Notes: generated from the letters alone by a model not told the origin. Positions 43,183 through 55,467 are shown, numbered from the stretch's first letter. The stretch: 64,000 nt of DNA from Blastocladiella emersonii ATCC 22665 (GCA_025594325.1 JANHCV010000014.1:248001-312000), one strand, 5' to 3'. Numbers and translations are program-made.

Positions 43183-44748
43183 CTAGCAACGCACGCACCC
43201 GCCTCCTGTGTCGGGCCTCGCGCTACGGAGCTTGAATGTGGTCACGCTAGTTCGAAGAGTTATATCGTGAATGAGCGAACGGTCGAAATGAATCGAAAGC
43301 GCAACGTAAGGCGAAGAAACAAACTCTAGGTGAAAGAAAAGGTACCAAAAAAAATTGAGGCGCGAGCAAAAGGGTGCGAGATCTAGCCGAGCCCCGTCCG
43401 CGTCAACCAGGTGTCGATCGCGGATCAGCTGCACCCAACAGATCCGACGGCGGAACCTGGGTGAGCTCGACCGATTCCAAGCCAAGTTCGCTGCTGAATC
43501 GTGGCGGTTGGTTTCCTGGTTTGAGCAAAGGCGCAAAATAGAACGGTCGCCCGCATTTGCGTTGCTGTACTTGAGGACGGCCGAGCCGTGCAGAAGCAGA
43601 TTGAGGGCCCCGCACCGATTAGCCAAAGTCGAAGTCTCGATGACATCGAAGCGCCGTGTGGGATCTGCGGTCAGCTCCTCGAGAACGAGCATGGCGTCGC
43701 CGAGATAGAAAGAGAGCTGGTGCGCCAGCGAGTTCGAGGTGTCTGGGCCAAAAGCGGTGAGAAGTGCGCTCGTCCACTTGGCAAGCTGCCCCAAAATTCC
43801 ATCCTCGATGCCTTGAGAGCTCACATCCATGAATATCCCGGCAAACTGCAAGCCTAGGGTCGAGTTTGTTGAAGAGCCGCGGTAGAACGTTGGATTCACG
43901 ACAGTTCGCAAGAGCGAGCCCGATTTCGACCGTTTCCGTGGCTGAGGATGTCCGCGAGAATCGCCAAGGAAGTACGCGTTGCGGTCAACTAGCCGCTGGC
44001 TTTCGCAAGCGAGGCGCCCTTCCGTAGAGAAGCCGAGGATATCGGTAGTCCCAATATGGAGCGCCGCCCGGGCTTGGCAGATGAGAGCGTCGCGAGCGGT
44101 GATTACGAGTTTGCCGTCGCCCTGTGGTGTAATGAGATCGTGGTCCTTTTGAGGCCGATGAAGTGACAGTGCATCTTTCGCGAGGAGCTGAACACGAGCG
44201 GCCGCCTGGTCAACCGATGTGGGATACGAGTCGCACCGCTCGATCCAGTGCTGCCAACAGGTACGGGCGGCTTGGTAGGTTGACTCGTTTGCTACGCGTA
44301 CTCGCAAGTTCATCGAGAGCCAGTCCAATTCGAGACAAGCGCGCATCTGCTCGATCCAGAAGGTGATCGCGTCGGACTCGAGGTGCTCCGAGAACCACAG
44401 CTGTCCAACGAAACGGTCAAGAGCCGCACGTTCAAGCTTCGAGTGCATTAAAGCGTGGAGAAGTAAGAGCGAGCGCGCGATCGGCTCGGGGCGTAGCTCG
44501 TTGAGCGCAAACGACATGTTCGTGCGCGAGCCCTTACGCTCCGCCTCGACGAGCGTGTGAGCAACCGAGCGCAGGTCGTTGAATTCACATAAAACTGCGT
44601 GCAAGGTACGGCCGGGGACGCTGGCGTCGTGGTAGAGAAACACGTCGGCGGCATACGAGTCGCGGAACGGATCAAAGACCTGGGCCGGGTCCGCGTATAC
44701 GACCGCGGCGCTCGTTTGTGTCGGTATAAATGAAGATTTTGGATGCAT
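43183..44748 (-). pseudogene. BTB-like gene G', inverted truncated copy of G
   Basis: The minus-strand frame from ATG 44748 runs 521 codons. About 400 residues align with G: ADPAQVFDPFRDSYAADVF, LRPEPIARSLLLLHALM, QLWFSEHLESDAITFW and LVLEELTADPTRRFDVIETS. Near 43520 the similarity moves to another frame (RFSSELGLESVELTQVPPSD against YSAEFIEEVFQISVHSFPE of G), so a frameshift has occurred. The C-terminal half of G, including both introns, is missing. The promoter motif and the two upstream mini-ORFs are preserved. The pair G and G' faces inward around the H1-H3 array, an additional inverted duplication inside spacer 2. Confidence 0.7.
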
Positions 44749-44757
44749 TGCGCCAAG

Positions 44758-44777
44758 TTATTCCATCAGTTTTGCAT
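44758..44777 (-). promoter_or_regulatory. Conserved upstream mini-ORFs of G'
   Basis: ATG CAA AAC TGA overlapping ATG GAA TAA by TGATG, as in gene G. Confidence 0.5.
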
Positions 44778-44848
44778 AGCGCATCGGGATGTACGAGAGA
44801 CGACTCCAAAGCGGTGAGAAACGAGGGCCGTGTGGCTGATCGCGGCTT

Positions 44849-44871
44849 CACGTGTTTTCCCGACGCGTCTC
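44849..44871 (-). promoter_or_regulatory. Shared promoter motif of G'
   Basis: Exact 23-base copy of the element before gene G, about 100 bp upstream of the G' ATG. Confidence 0.6.
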
Positions 44872-45121
44872 ACTCTGTCTCAACACCATCCTGTGGTCGA
44901 ACCACGTCGTATCGAGCGTCGAGCGAGTCACTGTCAAAGACAGATGCAAAATGCACTTATTTTTGTTACAGCTCGTGAGCCGGTGCTGAATTGACATGGC
45001 AAATGGACTGGCCGCCCGCGCACGAGCGACCCCAGGCGGGAGCGAGGCAGCACACCGTCGGGGCGGAGATAGAAGATAAATAATCACGTTTATTGCAATC
45101 GAGATACACGCAACGAGGAAA

Positions 45122-47692
45122 TCACTCTTGACCGAGGTGCTTGTCGCAGAGCGGGGCGGCAAGTTCAGGAACACCGAGGTGTGCGCACTCTTCATAGACC
45201 AGCCCACGGAACTCGTGCGACCATTCGAGTTCGCTCACGGCGGCAAAGACCTTCGCAATGAACTGCTCGCGCGCATCGGCATCGAGTTGGCCAGGCTTGG
45301 TGAGCTTTAGTCCCACCACGTGAGCAAGCAGCTCAGGCACCTGGAGCTCTTCAAGCGCGTCGCGAGGAGGCATGTCCGAAAGTGGGACATGCTCGGAAGA
45401 CCCGAGGACGATGAGCTCCCGCATGATGAACCAGGAAATGGTCCAGGTCAACTTGTCCAAGAGCCACATGGCGTCGGTACCAGGTCCGCCCGCCGTTTCG
45501 GCGCAAAAAAGCGCGTAAGTCTCGGTGATCGCCTGCTTGGAGGCGAGCTGAGCGCACGCCTCGCGCGGAAGATTGTACGGCGTGAGCGAGAATCCTTCGA
45601 CCTTGGTGAACATTGAGTCAACGGCATACTGCCACGGCTTCCAGGCCGAGTTGGGCAAGTCGGCGGGCGGAGGCCGCGGATGGGTCAAAAGCGCGCGAGG
45701 CTGGATGGATAAGAATGAGCCCGTTTCGATCAAGGATGCGGTGGCGACGCTACTTTCAAAATCTGCGAGAGTGAGGTGCTCGAACAAGGTGACTATGTAC
45801 GCGTCCACGTTTCAGTGATTGAGAGCAGCTGCGCTACGGACTTCGGGCGCGAGCAGCAAGTGTACGTGCCAGTGCGCAAACGGAGTGTCGAGACGCGAAT
45901 GGAGTTGCGCAAGAAAGGCTCGCGTGTCAGCTGCAGTCGACGGATCACTGAGCAAAGCGACAAGGAGCGGGCCCATGTGCGCTGCAACGGCCGGATCAGC
46001 AACGACGTCTTTGTTGAAAGCGTTATTGCACACGAGTTTGTTGTAGTCCTGTAGGAGTTGAAGGGGATGGACGTACGCGCACATCACTGCAAGCATGTCG
46101 CGAATCAGACCCTTGCTGGCTAGCGCGGAGAATGAAATCGAATCAAAGATCATGGCGGAGGAGCCGCAAGCCAGGGACAGCTCGACGAGCGCCTTGAGCT
46201 CCAATAACGTCGCTCGCGCGTCCCGCTCAAGGGCAACCTGAGGCGAAGTCGCCCACGCATGGCGCCTCGCGTTGAACAGCGTCCTGCCGGGCAAGGTGCA
46301 CGTGGCGAGGACGATGTGCGCAGCTATTCACAACGGGGCTCGCAGTGCGTCAGTTTGGGGGAAAGCCACCATGCGGTTAGTGGCGGACGTACCCGCAAGA
46401 AATACCTTTGGCCGAATCGTAAGGGGCAAAGTGCGCAAAAGATCGCCCAGATGCTCTGAGCCGGTGCGCAGGAGTCCAAGGAGTAGACCGGCACAACACT
46501 CGTGCTCGACGCAACGGAGTTGAATGAGATCGAACACGATCGAGGCATGTTCGCCAAGCCGGCCCTCCATGATCAGCGCGTCAAAGCCGGTGCCGCGCTC
46601 GGATAAGACTCGAGCTGCAAGCGAAGAAAGGAAGTTCGCGGATCTTCCTGCAAAAGCTTCCACGTTCTTCCGGTGATAGCGGCGGACAAGCTCCAAGGCG
46701 GTCGAAGCGCCGCAAGTCTCGAAAAATTCAGAGGCAGGTGAGTTTCTGGGCCTATCCACGTTCTGGACAACGATCCAGTCCAGCGTAGCCGTGACGAGAT
46801 CCATGGGAAGTGATGCGTGATACGCGCGAGCGACAAGGCGAATGTAGCCGTGATCGTCAAACGCAGCGCGGAACCGGGCGAGGTTGAGGCCGTGCTTGGG
46901 GTTTGCCAAGATGGAAAAGACCTCGGGCCGCCACCACCTCAGCGCACACAGCGCGAGGTATTCGATCAAGGTCGGGCAGTGCGCAAACTCAAGCTCGACG
47001 ACAGTCCGGAACGGATCATCGGCGAAAGCTTGGAGCATTTCTTTGACGGGCTCACGCCAGTCGAGATCAAACTTGACCCATAGCCTGAGAAAGTGTTGTT
47101 GGCGAAAGATGCGCTTGCTTGCGATCATGTCCAAGACGAGAGCAAGGAGTTCCGAATTACTGACGGCAACGAGGAATATGACGAGCTGGGACACCTCGGC
47201 GAGCGCCTGCAAACCTTCGTCGGTGCTAGATTTGAACTCAGCGGGCCGCTTTTTGAGCGAAGCCGGCAGCGAGGGTATGGTGCGAGAGACGAAATACTTG
47301 AGCGTGAAGGCGTCAAAGGCATCGCTGCCCGACGTCCAGCGGACGCCATCGCCATCGTGTTCACGCAGAGCCGCCGCAGCTTTTTCGTATTTGGCGAGAT
47401 GTTCGAGGTAGGGCGTAATCGGGATCCGATTGCCCAGTTTCCTGCGCAAGATGCAGCCCTCGTCACCACCGTCGACGCCGTGAACTTTGCGCCGGAGTAT
47501 CGCGTCAAGCCTCCAGATCATGCTCGTACACGGCTCCGAAACAATTGAAAGGAGCTCCCGAGAAGCAAGCGGGACGGCCGAGCGAGGAGCAGCGAGGCGG
47601 ACGACCTGCATCATAAGCTCGGTTGGAAGGTTCGCAAGTGTCAAATGCTGGCTCGCCGATTCATTGCATGTAGTCTTTTCATCTGTTTCCAT
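45122..47692 (-). pseudogene. F-box-like protein gene I, one Trp-to-stop change
   Basis: Exon 1 47692-46393 and exon 2 46323-45122 are joined by a 69-bp intron (GTACG, ACTAAC, ATAG, phase 1), matching the intron of gene F. The N-terminus carries an F-box-like motif (LANLPTELMMQVVRLAAPR). The single defect in the 834-codon frame is a TGA at 45812-45814, where paralogue J has TGG in the context AGWNVDAF against NH-stop-NVDAY. Conserved blocks include ALCALRWWRPEVFSILA, LLELKALVELSLACGSSAM and WKPWQYAVDSMF. CACGTG lies at 47764-47769 upstream. It is a full-length gene with one nonsense codon, so either a very young pseudogene or a truncated product of about 626 residues. Confidence 0.68.
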
Positions 47693-47869
47693 GGTGTCGT
47701 CGCAAGGGGTGGTCCGAGAGCGAGCATCGAACGCCTCGACGTTTAAAATCGCCGCTGCCCGCGCACGTGATGTCTCGCGCATTTGTCTCACGCGGCGCGA
47801 GCGAGCAACGCCGACAGACTCGATTGGAACGCAATGGGGAAAAGAACAATTTATAACAATAAAACATCA

Positions 47870-49190
47870 ATAATGCGGGGCCAGGAGGCTCGTCAAAGAA
47901 CCTGGCCGCGAGGTGAGGGGCACCGCGATACCTGCTCTTGTTCTGAAGTCTTTCGCGGAACTCGGCAGACTCCGCAAGCTCTCCAGCGGCACCCCGAATC
48001 TCAGCAAGTAGCTCGTCACGGCTCGCGTCGTCAATCTTGGGCGTGAGGGGCAACTTGAACAAGATCCCACTCACGATGCTGAGCGGCCACTCGGGCGAGT
48101 ACCGATTGGCAAGCACGCTGCGCGGGAGCACGGCCCAGACCGGAAACGGGTCCTAATGCGAGAGAGACATCATGTAGTTCATGGTGATGTAAGGCTCAAC
48201 GGAGCACAGAAAGTGGACAAGCCTGACGTCGCGGGAGGCGGGACTGTCCGTCCCGCTCGCGACCTCGGCACGCCAAAGCGGGTACGTTTTGGAAAGGGCC
48301 TTTCTCGAAAGGAAGACAGGGAACATCCAGCTAGGGACGTTGTTCTCTGTCAGCTTGAACTCGGGGATCTTGGTGAGCACGGAGTGGACGGCGTACTGCC
48401 ACGGCTGCCTGTTCGGATCAGGGAGGTCTGAAGGAGGCGGCCGCGGGATCAAAGAGACGGTACGACGGCAAGCAACGAGACTGCAAAGCAGACCGCGTTC
48501 TGCAAGGTCGGCATATGTGAGGTGCATGAGCTGCGAAGCCGCAAACGCATCCACGTTCCAGCCAGCTTTGAGAGCGACATCGTTGCGGACGTCAGGCATG
48601 AGAAGGGAGTGAATGTGCCAGTGCGCGCAAGGGACCCAGAAGGGGCGGCGAACTTGAGCAAGGAAAGCAAGCGTGTCATCAACAGTGGTTTGATCGCTAA
48701 GCGGCGCGGAAAGTAGCGGACCCATGTGAGCTGACACGCGAAGGTTGGGAGCCACCGCGAGATAAATGTTCCGTTTACAAACCAATTCGTGGTAGCACTG
48801 GAAGAGCTCCAACGGCGAGGTGAAGGCGCACATCACGGCGAGCATGTCGCCAATTGCATCCATTTTGGCCAGCGCGGCGAGCGAGACCAGGTCAAAGCTC
48901 ATGGCAGAACCGCCCCATGCGACGGAAAGGTCGATAAGCAACTTGAGCTCAAGCAGCGTCTCGCGGGTGCCACGCTCGATTGCAACAGGGCCCAACGATG
49001 ACCACCACGCGTGGCTCCTTGATTCAAAGCTGACAGGGCAGTCAGCATCAGCAGAAGACCTCAGGGAAAGGTGTGAGCGGAGTTGAGAACATATTTGGGC
49101 CGTCTGAGGATTGGGATGACCTCGGGCCGCCACCATTTGAGCGCGCACAAGGCAAGGTACTCGATGAGCGTTGAAGCGGGCCAAAGACAG
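47870..49190 (-). pseudogene. F-box-like gene J, internally deleted and cut by IR2
   Basis: Close relative of gene I: LLELKLLIDLSVAWGGSAM, AHMGPLLSAPLSD, QPWQYAVHSVLTKIPEFKL. At its 5' end a fragment LIEYLALCALKWWRPEVIP ends at about 49080 and is followed at once by sequence corresponding to a point about 200 residues further on, so the middle is deleted. The N-terminus with the F-box is absent; upstream lies the inner flank of IR2. An in-frame TAG stands at 48153-48155, after which the frame continues about 70 family-like codons (LLAEIRGAAGELAESAEFRE). The natural stop is also lost. Confidence 0.65.
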
Positions 49191-49504
49191 CCCCGATTGA
49201 GGCTGTGAACGTGGTGAGTAAACGATGACATGATTCCGGTGCTGATGCTGCGGGCTCGTGGAACTCGAAGAACGTGAGCAGGAGGTTGATCGTTGCGCGC
49301 GGCGCGCCGTGGAAGCACCCGTTCCGCACCACTAACACAATCGAGTTCTTGGCCACGGCAAAGTCGGGGTTGGCGAGGAGGAGAGCGAGACCCCTTGATC
49401 TTGCCCCGCCGAGCCGCGACGCGACGCGACGCGCCGCCGAGCCCATGTCGGAGCGGCGGAAGAAGAAGCCGTAGCCGCCGACGTCGCTCGTGGCCGCGGA
49501 AGAA
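49191..49504 (-). other. Inner diverged flank of IR2, right side
   Basis: The minus-strand frame gives LLLANPDFAVAKNSIVLVV then LLTFFEFHEPA, protein-like but unidentified. The first part mirrors 30922-30990 in diverged form. Confidence 0.4.
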
Positions 49505-52500
49505 GCGCGTCGGCCGCTCGTCGTGTTCTGCGGCCTCATTGCGTCGAATCGCACTACACTCGGGCGAACCTTGGTCAGTATCCGTGGCAAGTCATCGAGC
49601 GAGAGAGCGGCTGGCTTGCCGCGTACCCACCCACCGTAGTGTCGCCCGCCACCCGAGCCTTGGCCGCCGTGCTGCGCGGCAAGCTTGCTATCGAGTAGTG
49701 GAAGCAGGCCGACGTGTGGAGGAAGAAGAGCTTGACGCGCGCGTCGCAGCAGCCTTGTTGACCACGAACGACGTCGTCGATGCTGCTCGCGAAACGGACG
49801 GTCGGCATTGTCAAATTGCCGCCGTTTTGACTCGAAGCACAATGAACCGGGCGTCAGCTCTACTAGCATAGCGCGGCGAGCGAGCAAGGCGTGAGTGATC
49901 GATCATCGGCTAATGAGCGGGGGTTGCAGCGACCGACCAGGAAAACACGTTCCATGCTGGACGACGACCTGCTGCGCCGCCGCCGACACGACCACGGCGA
50001 CGACTTGGACTCGAGCGTGCGCGCGCATAGCTCGGGGATGAGAGTCGTTGGTTCGTGTCGCGCGCGCTCCGAGCCTGATCATGTCGCGCGCGGGTCATGA
50101 ACCATAGTCGATGCCCTCCGCGGCCATGGCGACGGCGTGAGGCCACGGACACGTGCTGCTGGGCTGGACGATGGCGAACGCGAAGCGTGGCGAGGCGTCG
50201 AGGTTGCCGAAGCAGCAGATAGGCGACCACGAGGATGATGATCCGGACACGCTTGAGGAAGAGGAAGAGAGACGGTGGCGATACGATCGATCGGCAGCTC
50301 TCGTTGAGAGCGTGCATCGCCTGCTCGGAGGAACCGGGTTTGCGCGCGTCAGCCCGCCGCATTCGAAACCACTACGCGCAGAAGAGGCGGAGCGTACCGT
50401 CACGGAAACAAAGTCGTTGTCGTTGTGAAGCACCGCTGGTCGCGGTGGCGGCAGCGTCGAAGATGGAGGCGAGAACGGAGGCGAGAACGGGCGCGCGGAG
50501 GAAGAAGGACTCAAAGACGGTCGAGTTGGCTACACGGCGGATGCTGTCGCGCAGCTCGGTCAGTATGAGCCGCCGTGGGGATGGTCTCGTCTCGTCTTGT
50601 CTCGTCTCGTCTCGGCCACGCGTACCGATATCATCGAGTTGTCGTGTGATCCGCCCGCGGCCGCGGTTCTCCTTGATCTTGACCTCGTCTCGGTCGACGC
50701 GTACATGACTCGGAGCGGTGGTGGAGATGTAGCCGCCGAGGCCGTCCGTGTACGTGTACGTGTACGTGTACAAGGCGAGCAGCTGGCCGCGGACAAGCGA
50801 GCGACGACGCGACAGCTTGTTGTCGGACGCGGTACGGCGCGCGAACACGAGTCAGATCGATGCGGGCGAGGAGAGGTAGCGCGGCTTCCATCTACTAACG
50901 GTCGCGGAGAACAGGCGTCAGCGATCACAGGCTTGGGGCATGGGTATGATCGGAAGAAGGAAGAAGGTGACACGTTCCAGGTACGCTGCTCGAGTGCTGC
51001 TGAATGTCGGTCCACTCGTTGATGCCGTAGGTCGTTTTTGTCGTCTCGTGGATCGTGATGAGCTCGCAGTCGATCATCCCGTCGTTCATCTCGATCTCGT
51101 GTAGTTCGTGGCCGTCGCCTCTGCTGCGCGAAGCCGAGGTTGCTGACGATCACCGAGTCGTCGTAGCCCTTCTTGAGCTCGCGGCCGAGATGCGTGCCCG
51201 AGTGCATGCCGTAGGTGTTGGAGTAGTCGTAGTTGTCATCGTCGCGCGCCAACGGAGCCCCGGCCGTGCTCCGTTCGGGAGATTCCAGCCCTCTAGGCTC
51301 GAGCGACGCGTCAGTTTCCCGTGACGACGCGGCGGCAGGAGATCGGTAGCGTACCTTTGGTGTCGTACGACCGCCAAGCTGGCGCGGCGGCGGCGGCGGC
51401 GGACACAAACACGGCAATGTCGGCGGGGCGCGGATGATGATGATCTGGATCGACTTGGAGCGCTGACGAAGCGAGGCGGGATCACGACGCGGACGCACGC
51501 GATGGGCCATGGACATGGCGGCGGCACCGGAAGCATTCGCCGCGAGAGAGTGGCCAGTCAGACTGTCGCGCGCGAGTACTTGGTCGAGGCCCACACGATG
51601 AACTTCTAGCGCAAAGCGCAGAGCGCAGGGCGAGCGAGCAGTGTGTGAGTGGTCGGTCATGTTCGCACGAGTGAGAGATCCAGCGCGACACGTCCCAGGT
51701 TGACGTTGACCTCCGACCCCACCGCGTGACGCTCGCCGCCGACTTGAGCTGGCCATTCGCGTTGCGTCGCGGCGCGGCGCGTCGCGTCGTGTTGTGGCTG
51801 GCCGGAGCTTGGTGGTCGACGCGCGTGCGTTTTTGTCGCGAAAGTCGATGAAGTCGATGAAGTCGACTCGTAGAAGCCGAGGCGCTGTTGGTGAGAGCAC
51901 CGTGTTGAGCGTGAGCTTGGCCATGGACCGCAGTTGATGATCGAGACGGTCTGGCGGCGGCCGTTGCATTTCTGGAACGACCGACGTCGGGGCGCCCTGC
52001 AGCGTCTTGAGGTCGTCGCAGAGGGGGAAGTTGAGCTTCGACAAGGGCAACGACGAGTACGTGAGGCTCAGCCGGCGCCGCGCGTAGTATTGGTCGGCGA
52101 AAAGTCGTGTGGTGTCGTACTCGCCCTAGCTCAGAGCGACGCGTCAGTCACGATTCTGTGGGTGGCAGCGAGCACTTTGTGCGTACCTTAAGCTACCCCG
52201 CGGCTCGGCTTGAACTCGGTGCGCGTGGTCTCGGGGATGGACGACGACAATGGCCAGCTTGGACTGCTGCTCCTTGCCGTCCGACCCGCGGCTTGAGCGA
52301 GTCATCATGACCACGACCATGGCCATCATGGCCGCGCGCTCGATCTCGACCAGCGAGCGAGTCCTCGAACCAGTGTGTGCGTGTTGAGCTTCTCGATGAG
52401 CGCGAGCCGGCCCACGCCCGATGCTGCTGCTGCTGCTGGCCTTGAACGCGCGCGTGCTGGTTCTCGGGTCGTCGTGTGTTGCCGAGGAGCACGAGTCGCC

Positions 52501-53902
52501 GGAATCGAGAGTCACGGCGAGGATCTGGTGTGAAGTGCAGCAGCGACAGCAAGATGTGAGTGGTCATTGGTGATACCTTTCGTGGCGACCGACGACGAAG
52601 CGACGACACGTACCATCCATGCAGGCGCAATGTACACCGCCCGCCATCTTGGACTTGAGCGCCGCACGGTCGGTCGAGCTTCGAGCGTCGAGCGCCAATG
52701 CCGTACGTTGAACGTGAGCGTCGTGCGTCTAGCGCGGCCGACTTGAGGCGTTGTTGTAGCGTATTGCCGTAGTAGTAGTCGAGCGACTTGGTCCCTCGAA
52801 CTTGCGCGCGCGGCCCCCGCCGCAGGCAGCCGCGCAACGGTTACTACAAGATCGGACGTGGGTGAGCAATGAGGGCATGGCGACCACTACGAGACCATGA
52901 AAACTCGTACCGTCGCTCTGCTTGAGGCAACGGTCGAGAGGAAGCGGCCGTGCTGCGAGAACTGGGCGAGAAACACGAGGAGCAGTTAATGGTCGCGGAC
53001 CAGCCCGCCGTCGCCCCCGCCGCCGCCAGTACAGCCGGTCGAGTGCGAGCTTGAAGTCGTCGCTGCTGCGCGGAAGCCGCCGACCCAGGTCAGTGACAAG
53101 CCGAGCGACGGGTGTCGTGAAAACGCGCGTACCGTCACCGAGTCGTTGCTGCCGCAGTGGGATCCACGCGATCCACGTCGAACTTGACCTGCATCTTGAC
53201 GCATCGATCACCGACGGCGACGCGTTTCGATGAGAGCGCCACGAGTCGGAGCACGTACCAGCCGGACGTTGAGGGGGAGGAGCGTGGATGCCTGCCTGGA
53301 ACGACGTGCGCCGCGTCAGCAGAAGCCGCGAAGCGTGTTCTTGGCGTACCAGATGTAGCAAAGGTGCCGCCGAACATGACCGAGGGCACGCGGAGGCGAA
53401 AAGTGGGATGCTGAGGGCTCGTGGCGATGTTCGGTCGGTTTACACGGGTGGATGCGCGGGTCAGCATCGACGACGACCTGCGGAATCGACCGTCTCCGTA
53501 CCGGACATGATCGGAGCGGATGGTGCTGCACGGCGTTGCGAAAGGAGTGCCGCCACCCCGTGTGTCATGTGCGACGAGCGGTAGTGGTACACGGAGCTCT
53601 GGACGGTGACCGGCCGCGTCGATCGAGCGGCCTGCTCGCGCGCGTCGACACGCGTATACTCGGGCGCGGGCCGCGAGCACGACGAGTAGTCGCAGGTAGT
53701 GTTGCAGGGACACGCGTGCGGAAGAGGAAGGGTTGATGGCATTGCAAGGAGTCGACGGGTTGTGACGAGAGAACAAGTTTTCCGACGCGTCGGTGCGACG
53801 CGTTTCCGGATACAACGCGCGGGTGGCGCGTCTCGCCGACGCGTCTCCGGTGGCTCCGAGACAAATTCGCGCGCGCACCTGGCCCCCGGTGACCGCGAAG
53901 CG
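49505..53902 (-). repeat. IR2 right arm (about 4.40 kb)
   Basis: Reverse complement of 26524-30921, with the same unidentified gene remnant, microsatellite and (GAGAC)n run in opposite orientation. The outer boundary is at 53902, the inner at 49505; both continue as diverged homology. Confidence 0.95.
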
Positions 53903-55460
53903 CAGCGATTTTCGTTTCGCGTCCACACGAAAACCAATTATCGAGACCATATCAAGTCGCTTGCGTTGGTGCGTGAGCTCTGCGCCTGCACCTGCACCAG
54001 CGTTGCGACAGCTCTCCCAAGCTTCTGCGTCCCAACTCGAGCGCATTGCGCCACAGCCGCATGGCACGCGCCATGGCGTCACCACGACTCTCACCCACGT
54101 TCACGATGGCGGCCGTCCCGCCCTCCCCTCTCTCCTCACCGGCGCGTTCACAGGCGTCTTGCGGTATCATGGACCGCAGTAAACTGGCGCGACTGCCCGC
54201 GACGGCGGTCCCGAGGCCGCTCCGACAGGCTGCGACCCTCGGCGCGCCCGGGAGCCGCCTTGCCGGTCCAGGCGGGCGTAGCGGACCCAATCGGCACCTT
54301 TGAGACAGCCAGATGTTCTCTGAGACGCGCCGACACGGTCACACGAGGAGATCCGGCTTCGGGTGCATGCCGCGGCCGTGCTCCAACATGGCCAACGCGC
54401 TCTCAGCCCTCGCATGGCAGATCTGTTCGCATCCACATCACATTTTCATCGTCGTCATGGTGCTCATGACCGAGTCCGGCGGCCCGAGCCGTGTCGCTGC
54501 AACACGTCTGTCTTGGCCTGCCGAGGGCCACTCACCTCGCGACCGCACCGCGCCGCCTGTCGGTCGGTAGAGGATCGCCTTACATATTGCTGCATGAGAT
54601 CGACGAGAAGACCTTGAACCATGAACTAGCGAGCGCTGCAACTGCTCCTCGATGTTCGAGGACGCGTTTCGATGCAACGCGCAGGCCCTTGCCGCGTCCC
54701 CCCGTGTGAGCCCCGCGAACACCGACCGACCGCGTCAGCTCACGCGATCCTCGCACTTCTACTTCTTCAGCCGGTCATCGACCATGCCTGAGCGTCGCTC
54801 GATACGAGTCCTATGGATGGACTCTGTGGTGTGAGGTGCCGCATCGCCACGAACACCGAGTCGAGCCGGCCGCCGCCGCTCTCTCCCTCTGACACCGCTC
54901 CGCCGCTCCGCCGCGAACGCATCGAATGGAAACCGGCAAAGACTTGCTGCATTCTGTCTCCCGGGTGTCCTTCATGCTCTCGTTACCACGGACCGGCTGG
55001 ATTCGGCGCTGCCGGCGCTGTGTGTGTCGCACGGCCGCACTCGGCTGCGCCTGAGCTCCGCGACGTCGATCGTTACACACACCGTGGCGGCAGGTCCTCG
55101 CACATCTGTGCGCCACGGTTTGAGGTCTGGATCGCCTTCGCGGCCGTCGTCCTGCGCTTGCACGCATGAGAGCCGAGGTCCCGCTCGTTCGCGTCACTGT
55201 GTCGGTCTGGCACATGGGCTTCATCAGTCCACTGGTACCTCGCGTGTGGACCGAGATACGCCCTTGAACCTTAATACGACGCGTCGGCGGCGCGAATGAA
55301 CTGCGCGAGACGTTCCTGCGAGACCTCCCGTGCCTGCCACTCGCGCCGCTCCGCGCGTATTCCGCCGACCTTCCACCAGCACCCCTGCTTCCACATCGGC
55401 CTGCTCTGTGTGAACGTCGGAGGGTTGACTATTGCGTACATTCATCCCCACCCTCCCTCC
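53903..55460. repeat. Diverged outer flank of IR2, right side
   Basis: Inverted, substituted counterpart of about 25261-26523. No gene is supported. It leads directly into the 3' end of the MATH-BTB gene. Confidence 0.65.
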
Positions 55461-55467
55461 TCCTTCC

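Noticed and set aside
45812-45814. Alternative genetic code with TGA as Trp
   Set aside because: TGA, TAG and TAA all end intact genes here (TGA for the RRM gene, TAG for gene G, TAA for the phosphatase), and the in-frame stops in the paralogues are of different kinds.
3523-53902. Inverted repeats as terminal repeats of a giant transposon (Starship-like or Maverick-like)
   Set aside because: No transposase, tyrosine recombinase, integrase or polymerase gene and no target-site duplication was seen; the arms are copies of neighbouring host genes.
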